A DNA stretch of 64,000 nt from Bauldia sp965232525 (GTDB lineage Bacteria; Pseudomonadota; Alphaproteobacteria; Rhizobiales; Kaistiaceae): contig NZ_OZ246980.1 of assembly GCF_965232525.1 (NCBI RefSeq), forward strand, positions 4,092,001 to 4,156,000, given 5' to 3'. Made by a program: the position numbers and the translations under genes. The number at the start of each line of letters is the position of its first letter. The stretch's first letter is position 1. The notes beneath the pieces were generated by a model. That model saw only the letters and a program-made list of their open reading frames with translations, searched no databases and was not told the DNA's origin. Below are positions 47,666 through 54,803 of this stretch, in pieces.

Positions 47666-50509
47666 TCAGCCTTCGATTCTGGTGAAGTCCGCGACCGCGC
47701 GGGTCGCCACGCGGATGCCGTTGAGGAGGCGCAGGCGGTTGGCACGCACGGCGGCGTCCGGGTCGTTGACGAGAACGGTGTCGAAGAAGGTATCCACCGG
47801 CGCCCGGAGCCGCGCCAGCGCCTGCATCGCGTCGTCGAAATCCTCGACCTCGACCGCCGCCTTCACTTCGCCGGATGCGGCGCCGATCGCCTCGAACAGC
47901 GCCTTCTCCTCCGGCTCGCTGAGGAGATGCGGATCGACCGCGCCGTCATACGCGACCCCGTCCTTCTTCTCCTCCTCGCGCAGGATGTTGGCGGCCCGCT
48001 TGGTCCCGGCGAGCAGGTTGCGACCGTCGTCGGTATCGAGGAACCGCCCGAGCGCCTCCACCCGGCGCACGATCAGCACCAGGTCGTCCCGGCCGGCTGG
48101 CGCCTCGGTCTGTGCGTCCTTCGAGGCTCGCTCCCCTTCTCCTTCCCCTGCAAGGTGGCTCCGCGCAGCGGAGTCGGAGGGGGTCTGCAACGTCTCAGGG
48201 TCTGGCGCCGACCCACCAACCGCGTCCCCTCCCCCCTTACGGGGGAGGGTCAGGGAGGGGGGTACTTCACCGATGGCAGCACTACCCCCCTCCCGGCGCA
48301 CCGCGCCGATCCCCGATCGAGCCGGGGACAGGCTCTCCGCCGCAAGGGGGGAGGTAGAGCCCCGGGCACCGGTAGGCGATGAACCAACCTTCCGTTCCGC
48401 CGCCTCACTCAGCACCGCGTCAACCAGATCGTGCCGCGCTCCCTGCTCGCGCAACTGCACCTTCAGCCGATCGTGGAAGAAAGCAAGCAGATCGGCCGCG
48501 ATCGACACCGCGTCGGCGGTGACGTGGCGGGCAAAATCCGTTTCCGGCGCGTGACTGTCGAAGTCGACGCCCTCGGCCACGTCCTCGTCCGCATAGGCGC
48601 GGGCGAGATAATCCGCGTAGGCCGGGTTCGCCGCCGCCTGATGATGCAGCGCCGACACGAGCTGACCGGAGAGCAGCGGCCACAGCCCCATGCGCGCGTC
48701 GTTGTCGACGACGATCCGGATCACCCCGAGCGCGGCGCGCCTGAGCGCATACGGGTCCTTCGACCCCGTCGGCTTCTCGTCGATCGCCCAGAAGCCGACC
48801 AGCGTATCGAGCTTGTCGGCGAGCGCCACGGCGATCGCCACCGGTTCGGCCGGCACCCGGTCGGACGGCCCGGCCGGCTTGTAGTGATCCTCGATGGCCG
48901 TCGCCACCGCCGGATGCTCGTCCTGCGCCACCGCGTAGTAGCGGCCCATCAGGCCCTGCAGCTCGGGGAACTCGCCGACCATCTCGCTGGTGAGATCGGC
49001 CTTGGCGAGCACCGCCGCCCGCGCCGCAAGATCCGGATTGGCGCCGACCAGCGGCGCGATCTCTCGCGCCAACCGCGCGATCCGTTCCACCCGTTTGCCT
49101 TGCGTGCCGAGCTTCTCGTGGAAGATCACATCCATGGCGGCGAGCTTGGCGATGCGCTGGTCGAGCGGCTTGGCGAGATCGAGGCCGAGCCGCTCCGCCG
49201 CCGCCCGCATCGCCGGTGTGTCCGGATCGGGCAGGCTCCGCCGATCGGTCTCCCAGAAGTGACGGGCATCGGCGAGCCGGGCATGGATCACCCGCTCGTT
49301 GCCGGCGACGATCGCCGCCCCGCCATCCGGCGCTTCGATATTGGCGACCAGGATGAACTTGTTGGCGAGGCGGGGGCGTTGTGCTGTATCGGCGGGCGGG
49401 CGCGCCGCGGTCTGTGCGTCCTTCGAGGCTCGCTCCGCTCGCACCTCAGGATGAGGCTGTTGGCGTTCCTTGGAACCAATAATGTCGTCGCCGCTGACTC
49501 CCTCGCCGGTTTGGCTGCTCCCACGTTCCTCATCCTGAGGTGCGAGGGCGTCAGCCCGAGCCTCGAAGGACGCACGATCGTCCCGATCGTCGTCCCCTCC
49601 TCCCTTGCGGGTCAGGGGAGCCGGTCCCGACTCCCGCATCACGAAGCACTTCTGGTTGACCCGGATCGTGGTGCGGATCACCTCCGGCGGGATGTCGAGG
49701 AACGCCGCGTCGAACGAGCCCACCTGCACCACCGGCCACTCGACCAGCCCGGCGACTTCCTCCAGCAGCCCATCGTCCTCGACAAGGTCGAGGCCGAGCG
49801 CCAGCGCCCGGTCGCGGGCGTCCGCCGCGATGATGTCCTTGCGTCGGTCGGCGTCGAGCACGACCTTCGCCTTCTCCAGCTTCGCCACATAGTCGTCGAA
49901 GCGGGCGACCGCGATTCGTCCCGGCGCCATGAACCGGTGGCCGAAGGTCTCGCGGCCCGACGCGATCCCGTCGACGGCGAACGGCACCACTTCGGTGTCC
50001 GAGGTTTCCGGGCCGAACACGCAGAGGATGGTGTGCAGCGGCCGCACCCAGTTGAGGCTCCCCGGCTCCGCTGACGCTGCCCCCCAACGCATCGACGTCG
50101 GCCACGGGAACGACCGCACCACCTCCGGCACGATGTCCGCGATCCAGTCCTCCGCCGCGCGGCCGGGCTTGTCGATCACCGCGACATAGACGTCGCCTTT
50201 CTTGTCCGGCCGGATCTCGGCCTCATCGATCGACGCCAGTCCCGCCGCCTTGACGAAGCCGGCGATCGCCTTCTCCGGTGCCCCGACCCGGGGGCCCTTG
50301 CGCTCCTCGCGCTTGTCGGGCGAGCGCGCCGGGATGCCGTGGACGGTGAGCGCCAGCCGCCGCGGCGTGGCGAACGCCTTGGCGCCCTCGTAGACCAGCC
50401 CGGCCTCGACCAGCGCGTCGGTCACCCGCTTGCGCAACACCTCGGCGGCCCGGCGCTGCATCCGCGCCGGGATTTCCTCGGAGAACAGTTCGAGCAGAAG
50501 ATCAGGCAT
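47666..50509 (-). CDS. glyS: Glycyl-tRNA synthetase beta subunit with two in-frame repeat insertions
   Basis: A 947-aa GlyS, clearly longer than the usual ~690-760. Core motifs are intact: 'MPDLLLELFSEEIPARMQRR', 'GPRVGAPEKAIAGFVKAAGL', 'NWVRPLHTILCVFG', 'WPVVQVGSFDAAFLDIPPEV', 'SEMVGEFPELQGLMGRYYAV', 'SKDPYALRRAALGVIRIVVD' and the C-terminal anticodon-binding part. Two low-complexity inserts interrupt it. One of ~85 residues lies between 'NQKCFVMRESG' and 'LANKFILVANIE'. One of ~105 residues lies between 'RHDLVDAV' and 'RDDLVLIVRRVEALG'. Both correspond to REP-like DNA in frame with no stop. Works with GlyQ, encoded 2.7 kb upstream, to charge tRNA-Gly. Confidence 0.95.
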   Translation of the reverse strand: MPDLLLELFSEEIPARMQRRAAEVLRKRVTDALVEAGLVYEGAKAFATPRRLALTVHGIPARSPDKREERKGPRVGAPEKAIAGFVKAAGLASIDEAEIRPDKKGDVYVAVIDKPGRAAEDWIADIVPEVVRSFPWPTSMRWGAASAEPGSLNWVRPLHTILCVFGPETSDTEVVPFAVDGIASGRETFGHRFMAPGRIAVARFDDYVAKLEKAKVVLDADRRKDIIAADARDRALALGLDLVEDDGLLEEVAGLVEWPVVQVGSFDAAFLDIPPEVIRTTIRVNQKCFVMRESGPAPLTRKGGGDDDRDDRASFEARADALAPQDEERGSSQTGEGVSGDDIIGSKERQQPHPEVRAERASKDAQTAARPPADTAQRPRLANKFILVANIEAPDGGAAIVAGNERVIHARLADARHFWETDRRSLPDPDTPAMRAAAERLGLDLAKPLDQRIAKLAAMDVIFHEKLGTQGKRVERIARLAREIAPLVGANPDLAARAAVLAKADLTSEMVGEFPELQGLMGRYYAVAQDEHPAVATAIEDHYKPAGPSDRVPAEPVAIAVALADKLDTLVGFWAIDEKPTGSKDPYALRRAALGVIRIVVDNDARMGLWPLLSGQLVSALHHQAAANPAYADYLARAYADEDVAEGVDFDSHAPETDFARHVTADAVSIAADLLAFFHDRLKVQLREQGARHDLVDAVLSEAAERKVGSSPTGARGSTSPLAAESLSPARSGIGAVRREGGSAAIGEVPPSLTLPRKGGGDAVGGSAPDPETLQTPSDSAARSHLAGEGEGERASKDAQTEAPAGRDDLVLIVRRVEALGRFLDTDDGRNLLAGTKRAANILREEEKKDGVAYDGAVDPHLLSEPEEKALFEAIGAASGEVKAAVEVEDFDDAMQALARLRAPVDTFFDTVLVNDPDAAVRANRLRLLNGIRVATRAVADFTRIEG
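48091..48412. repeat. REP-derived insertion inside glyS (C-terminal side)
   Basis: About 320 bp within the glyS frame. It contains 'tgcgtccttcgaggctcgct' (~48112), the 'cctccccccttacgggggag' stem (~48230-48250) and 'cccgatcgagccggggacag' (~48311), all units that occur between genes elsewhere in the window. Flanking sequence encodes contiguous GlyS. Length is compatible with the reading frame. Confidence 0.85.
49370..49633. repeat. REP-pair insertion inside glyS (middle)
   Basis: About 264 bp within the glyS frame. Two inverted REP units, TGCGTCCTTCGAGGCTCGCT at 49415 (to 49456) and its inverse ending in CTCGAAGGACGCA at 49574 (from 49528), flank a ~70-bp spacer. This is a REPIN-like arrangement. 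Flanking GlyS residues are contiguous in ordinary family members. Confidence 0.87.
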
Positions 50510-51574
50510 GGGTGTTGATCACTCGCCGCCGGCTATCGCCGCAATCCCTCTCCCCTTGTGGGAGAGGGTGGGCCCGCGCGCAAGCGCGGGGTCGGGTGTG
50601 GGGAGCCCCGTGCCAGATTCATCGACAACAAATTCCATACTCGCCCCCTCACCCGGCTCGGCTTCGCAGCCTCGCCACCCTCTCCCGCCGAGGGAGAGGG
50701 TCTGGCGTCCGGCATCCGCCGTGACGACGCGCGTGCTTCGAGGCTCCGCTACGCGGAGCACCTCAGCATGCGGCCGTGCTGTGTGTACCGAAGGAGGAAT
50801 CCTGGACACCTGTTTGCCTTCCCCATCGAAACTGCCCAACCCTTTTCATCCCGAGAGCCTGCGCCCGCTCCAGTCGCTCGGTCAAAACACCAACGCCTCA
50901 TCCTGAGAGCCGGCCCCGGTCTCTGAAGCCCAACCCTCCTCATGCTGAGAGCCCGCCCCCGGCCCGATCGGGGGCGCGAGCGAAGCGAGCCTCGAAGCAC
51001 GCACAACCGCCGCAATCCCTCTCCCCTTGTGGGAGAGGGTGGGCCCGCGCGCAAGCGCGGGGTCGGGTGAGGGGTGCCCCGTGCCAGATCCACCCGAGGG
51101 CAAATCCCGCGATCGCCCCAACCACCTTCCCTCCCCCCTTTCGGGGGAGGGTCAGGGAGGGGGGTATCGCTATACCACCGCACCCAAATACGTCGTCCTC
51201 CACCCCCTCCTCCCCGTCGTCCTCCGGCTTGACCGGAGGACCCATCGGGGGCGGGCGAGACCGACGAGCGGCCCACGCCGTGCGAACCAACCGGCGGCGC
51301 AACGGTTTCGACCGGTCCTCCGGTCAAGCCGGAGGACGACAGTGGAGCCAAACCGCCGGGGGCATAGCAACCCGCGCCCGCCCTGTCACCAGCGGCGCCC
51401 GTTTCCGGCGAGGTCCGGCGCTTTCAGCGTTGGCCCAGCCATCCCCGATTTCCGGCGTGACTTCGACCCGGACGAGTCGCAGAAATCGACTTAGATGGAA
51501 TACGCCGACCAAATTGACTTGAGCGTTTGCCACGAGCTACCTTTGATTGGGGCTGAATTAGAAAGGATGGCGAC
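50510..51574. repeat. 1-kb repeat cluster between glyS and Cys-rich genes
   Basis: No supported gene. Two ~79-bp near-identical direct repeats (50540-50618 and 51011-51089), each beginning 'ccgcaatccctctccccttg' and ending 'ccccgtgccagat', bracket several 'CTCATCCTGAGAGCC' and 'gcttcgaggctccgc' units. A 'ccctttcgggggagggtcag' stem lies at ~51137 and a paired palindromic element at 51216-51340. From ~51480 sequence becomes AT-richer. TTGACT (51514) and TACCTT (51538), 18 nt apart, may be the promoter for the gene at 51575. Confidence 0.78.
51216..51340. repeat. Paired palindromic (REPIN-like) element A4
   Basis: A 125-bp element with left end GTCGTCCTCCGGCTTGACCG followed by 'gaggacccatcgg', and right end GGTCCTCCGGTCAAGCCGGA followed by 'ggacgac'. 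The ends match A1-A3 but most of the interior differs, as expected if the ends are what is recognised. Confidence 0.78.
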
Positions 51575-51901
51575 GTGACCTGGAGATTTTTCATAAGCGC
51601 ATTTGCATTCGTGCTCTTGTTGAGTGCAAACACGGCGAATGCATATACATGCAGTGTCGCGAGCCCGGGCACTTCCTGCATCGAAACTGAGCATGTGCAA
51701 GGCGGCCATACAAGTCCCAACTACAGTGGAACATGTGTGTACTCGGACGGCACTGACTCTCGGCCCGCGACCATGACCTGCGCAGCTTCGAGCCCAGGCC
51801 ATGAAGATATGGGGTGCAAGTCCGACTACAATTGGTGTCATTGCCATAATTATGACGGTAAGAACCATACCGACCCAATCAACGTTACTTACGGATGCTG
51901 A
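51575..51901 (+). CDS. Small secreted 8-cysteine protein (family member 3)
   Basis: A 108-aa protein starting at GTG 51575, with GAAAGGATGG upstream. The signal peptide is 'FFISAFAFVLLLSANTANA'. The mature part has eight Cys spaced C-x8-C-x18-C-x14-C-x11-C-x6-C-x-C-x17-C, with 'WCHCHNYDG' and a C-terminal 'VTYGC'. The arrangement matches the proteins at 21366, 21798 and 51948. Clearly lower GC than the surrounding repeats and glyS. Convergent with member 4, 46 nt apart. No known domain; predicted disulfide-rich extracellular protein. Confidence 0.77.
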   Translation: MTWRFFISAFAFVLLLSANTANAYTCSVASPGTSCIETEHVQGGHTSPNYSGTCVYSDGTDSRPATMTCAASSPGHEDMGCKSDYNWCHCHNYDGKNHTDPINVTYGC

Positions 51902-51947
51902 TCTTTTAGAACTCGCAGTCCGTCGACACCTCTTATTACAACTACTA

Positions 51948-52319
51948 TTAGTTTTCTTTACAACTACCATTCCTCACACAACAGTTCTTAATCTTCGCCG
52001 TGACTGTCTGTGGATTATTTGCATCATGATTACAATCGCAGCCGTCTTTGCCACCGACAATACAGCTAACACTGGCGTTCTTACTCTTACACGAGAGCTC
52101 CAGTTGAGGTGGTGGTTTATAATCGATATCGTGAACCTTCACGCCGTAACATTCCATGGTAATCGTTGTATTTCCTTTGTGCACAGTAAAATCTTCGGTA
52201 CACGATGTTTCGTCTTGGCAGTTGAAGTCCTGGTTGGGATTCGTAGCATGCATCGGCGACGCCATCAGTAACAGCAAAGCCGCCATGAAGAACGCTTTCA
52301 AGCTCACAGAACAATACAT
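51948..52319 (-). CDS. Small secreted cysteine-rich protein (family member 4)
   Basis: A 123-aa protein with signal peptide 'LKAFFMAALLLLMASPMHA'. Mature Cys are spaced C-x5-C-x16-C-x19-C-x8-C-x7-C-x-C-x16-C, the same skeleton as the other three members, followed by two additional Cys near the end ('NCCVRNGSC'). ATG 52319 is given; GTG 52307 would give a more typical signal peptide. Lower GC than its surroundings. It lies between glyS and glyQ with member 3, so this pair probably arrived as a unit. Function unknown. Confidence 0.75.
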   Translation of the reverse strand: MYCSVSLKAFFMAALLLLMASPMHATNPNQDFNCQDETSCTEDFTVHKGNTTITMECYGVKVHDIDYKPPPQLELSCKSKNASVSCIVGGKDGCDCNHDANNPQTVTAKIKNCCVRNGSCKEN

Positions 52320-52507
52320 CGAATCACCTGCTTACGCCCTGAGTGTCACATTGGCTAAGCGCTGTTCCGATTGGCCGGCTCCCGGCAGACATCGTGAGCG
52401 CTTGGCGACACTATGATGCGACCCAATCGACATGGCAACGTTGCTGTGAATCTTGTGGCCAGGGCATCTGCGCGCAGGCCCCGAATTCCTCCACCAGCGC
52501 CGAGCCT

Positions 52508-52900
52508 TTAGTCCAGGTCCTGGCCGAAGGCGATGTCCTGGTCGTCGAGATCCTGGATGCCGAATTCGAGCACGTCGTAAGGCTGACGGCCGAGTTCGTA
52601 GTCGATCCGCGCCCCGCGTTCCTTGAGTTCGGCGAACATCGCCTCGGCGTCGTCGACCCAGAAATAGGCGTTCCAGGTCTTGTCCTTGATCCGCCAGGAG
52701 GGGACGATCGTGTGCCCGTCCGGCGCCTGGGAGAGCATGACGAAGGCGCGGTCGCGGCGCAGGATCGCGAACTCCGGCCGCGGCTCGCCATAGATGCCGC
52801 CGACCGTGAAGCCGACCTTGTCGCGCCAGTAGTCGACCGAGGCCGGCAGGTCGGAGACGAACAGGATCGGCGCCTGCTCGGTGATCTTGGCGGTGGTCAT
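52508..52900 (-). CDS. VOC-family protein, second of pair
   Basis: A 130-aa glyoxalase/bleomycin-resistance-like protein: 'APILFVSDLPASVDYWRDKV', 'FAILRRDRAFVMLSQAPDGH', 'WNAYFWVDDAEAMFAELKER' and 'YDVLEFGIQDLDDQDIAFGQ', the last with a Glu metal-ligand region followed by the 'DpdG' equivalent 'DLDDQ'. ATG 52900 overlaps the stop of the upstream VOC gene (ATGA). Part of glyQ-VOC-VOC. A two-VOC module next to glyQ recurs in some alphaproteobacteria by my recollection; substrate unknown. Confidence 0.88.
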   Translation of the reverse strand: MTTAKITEQAPILFVSDLPASVDYWRDKVGFTVGGIYGEPRPEFAILRRDRAFVMLSQAPDGHTIVPSWRIKDKTWNAYFWVDDAEAMFAELKERGARIDYELGRQPYDVLEFGIQDLDDQDIAFGQDLD

Positions 52901-53259
52901 GCCGCGTCTCCCGGGCACTGGAGTTCGAGCTTGATGCCTTCCGGCCCGGCGACGAAGATTTGGCGCAGATCCCTGCCGGGCACGTCGGAGAAGCGGTAGG
53001 CGATGCCGGCCTGGTCGAGTTCGGCGGATTTTTCGGCGAAGGCGAACGGCCCGAAGGCGATGTGGTCGACCCAGGCGACCCCGTCCTCATCCCGGTCGGA
53101 GCCCTGCATGTGGATCAGTGCCTGCTCCCCGAGATAGAGCCAGTAGCCGGGGAAGTCGAACGGCGGCCGCGGGCCGACCTCGAGCCCGAGCACGGCGACC
53201 AGGAAATCCTTCATCGCCTCCTGGTCGCGGGCGCGGATGTTGATGTGGTCAAGCTGCAT
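52897..53259 (-). CDS. VOC-family protein, first of pair
   Basis: A 120-aa VOC protein: 'MQLDHINIRARDQEAMKDFL' (N-terminal His metal ligand), 'LGLEVGPRPPFDFPGYWLYL', 'WVDHIAFGPFAFAEKSAELD' (second His) and 'IFVAGPEGIKLELQCPG' (Glu ligand). Complete ligand positions favour an active metalloenzyme. ATG 53259 overlaps the end of glyQ by 11 nt, indicating translational coupling with it. The stop overlaps the next VOC gene. Substrate unknown. Confidence 0.9.
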   Translation of the reverse strand: MQLDHINIRARDQEAMKDFLVAVLGLEVGPRPPFDFPGYWLYLGEQALIHMQGSDRDEDGVAWVDHIAFGPFAFAEKSAELDQAGIAYRFSDVPGRDLRQIFVAGPEGIKLELQCPGDAA

Positions 53260-54199
53260 CGGTCAGTCCTCCCCCTTCCGTGGCGAGCCATGCGGCGCCG
53301 CACGCCTTGGCGAGCTCGCGCACCCTTAAAATATAGCTCTGCCGTTCGGTCACCGCGATGACGCCGCGCGCGTCGAGCAGGTTGAACGCGTGGCTCGCCT
53401 TGATGCACTGATCGTAGGCCGGCAAGGCCAGCCGGTGGGCGCCGAGATTGGAATCCGGTGCCGTCTCACCGGCCGCCAACAGCGCCTGGCACTCGCGCTC
53501 GGCGTCGACGAAATGGCGTTTCAGCATCTCGGTATCGGCGTGTTCGAAATTGTGGCGCGAATATTCCTGCTCGGCCTGAAGGAAGACGTCGCCATAGCTG
53601 ACCCGCTCCGCCCCGTCGCGGCCGTTGAAGTTGAGGTCGTAGACGTTGTCGACCCCTTGCACATACATCGCCAGGCGTTCCAGCCCATAGGTCAGCTCCC
53701 CCGACACCGGCTCGCAGGCAAACCCCGCCACCTGCTGGAAATAGGTGAACTGGGAGACCTCCATGCCGTCGCACCAGCACTCCCAGCCGAGCCCCCAGGC
53801 GCCGAGCGTCGGGCTCTCCCAGTCGTCCTCGACGAAGCGCACATCGTGGAGCGCGAGGTCGAGGCCGATCGCCTTCAGCGAATCGAGATAGAGGTCCTGC
53901 AGGTCTGGCGGCGACGGTTTGATGATCACCTGGAACTGGTAGTAGTGCTGCAGACGGTTGGGGTTTTCGCCATAGCGCCCGTCGGTCGGCCGCCGCGAGG
54001 GCTGGACATAGGCCGCCATCCACGGCCGCGGCCCGAGCGCCCGCAAGGTGGTCGCCGGGTGGAAGGTGCCGGCCCCCATTTCCGAATCATAGGGCTGGAG
54101 GATGACGCAGCCATAGTCGGCCCAGTAGCGCTGGAGCGCCAGCATCAGGCCCTGGAACGACCGGTCCGGGCGCATGTGAGGGGGAACAGTTTCGGGCAT
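53249..54199 (-). CDS. glyQ: Glycyl-tRNA synthetase alpha subunit
   Basis: A 316-aa GlyQ, close to the usual ~300 residues. Class II core motifs are intact: 'SFQGLMLALQRYWADYGCVI', 'MGAGTFHPATTLRALGPRPW', 'YVQPSRRPTDGRYGENPNRL', 'QHYYQFQVIIKPSPPDLQDL', 'DWESPTLGAWGLGWECWCDG' and 'GELTYGLERLAMYVQGVDNV'. It forms an alpha2beta2 enzyme with GlyS. ATG 54199 is taken; ATG 54175 is an alternative. Usually followed directly by glyS, but here separated by two VOC genes, two Cys-rich genes and repeats. Confidence 0.97.
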   Translation of the reverse strand: MPETVPPHMRPDRSFQGLMLALQRYWADYGCVILQPYDSEMGAGTFHPATTLRALGPRPWMAAYVQPSRRPTDGRYGENPNRLQHYYQFQVIIKPSPPDLQDLYLDSLKAIGLDLALHDVRFVEDDWESPTLGAWGLGWECWCDGMEVSQFTYFQQVAGFACEPVSGELTYGLERLAMYVQGVDNVYDLNFNGRDGAERVSYGDVFLQAEQEYSRHNFEHADTEMLKRHFVDAERECQALLAAGETAPDSNLGAHRLALPAYDQCIKASHAFNLLDARGVIAVTERQSYILRVRELAKACGAAWLATEGGGLTDAA

Positions 54200-54438
54200 C
54201 GGCAACGGTCCGGGCAACGATGGGCGCGGGGCGCGCCAGTTATGGCGGCGTGGGAGCGTGGGTCAAGGTGGGGGGTGGCTGCGTGGTCGGTTGGCGGCCC
54301 AACGCCGTCATTCGTTTGCCTTGTCGGAAATGGCGGCTTCTGACCCACGTCGGACACTCATGTCGGCGACGGCGATCGCTGCCTTGCGCCCGAGCGACAA
54401 AGTGGGGCGGCATCCCAGCGATGTTGATCGAGTGCCGT

Positions 54439-54741
54439 TCAGCGCCTCGATCCAGCCGCGCGGGCAACTGTGGAAAACTGAGTCTCGTGCAGCCGATCCA
54501 TTTCGTTGTCGAACCGGGCCCAAAGCACGGCGCCCTCGTCGCCGAGCAGCTCGGAGTCGCGTTGGAAGCGATTCTCCTCGTGCACAGCATCCAAAGGATC
54601 GCGCCAAGGGAAAGCTGCCGTCGCGGTCAGCCTTGCAAGCGTCGCTTCCAGGCGCGAGCGAATCGCTGCCCGCTGTGATTCCGACAAGGTGTTGCGCTTG
54701 GCGTCGTCTTGGGTGAACAAATCTGCTTGAGTGATTCTCAT
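54439..54741 (-). CDS. Small protein divergent from restriction-modification gene
   Basis: A 100-aa charged, helical protein: 'MRITQADLFTQDDAKRNTLS', 'QRAAIRSRLEATLARLTATA' and 'LLGDEGAVLWARFDNEMDRL'. No helix-turn-helix or nuclease motif is recognised. It lies head-to-head with the restriction-modification gene (62-nt gap), so the two probably share a regulatory region. It could be a small accessory or control protein. Coding is supported by codon pattern and by position rather than by homology. Confidence 0.6.
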   Translation of the reverse strand: MRITQADLFTQDDAKRNTLSESQRAAIRSRLEATLARLTATAAFPWRDPLDAVHEENRFQRDSELLGDEGAVLWARFDNEMDRLHETQFSTVARAAGSRR

Positions 54742-54803
54742 GCCGGCAGCCTACGCTCTCGCGCGCGCGGCGGCAACGGTGAGCCCCAAGCAGGAGGGGA
54801 CAA

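Noticed and set aside
48431..50074. 547-aa open frame opposite glyS
   Set aside because: Arg/His-rich antisense shadow of GlyS codons, also running through the repeat insert. No domain.
54145..54357. Small frame 'MSDVGQKPPFPTRQTNDGV' upstream of glyQ
   Set aside because: It resembles short spurious frames seen at dispersed repeats in related genomes and lacks a convincing start context. Not called as a gene.
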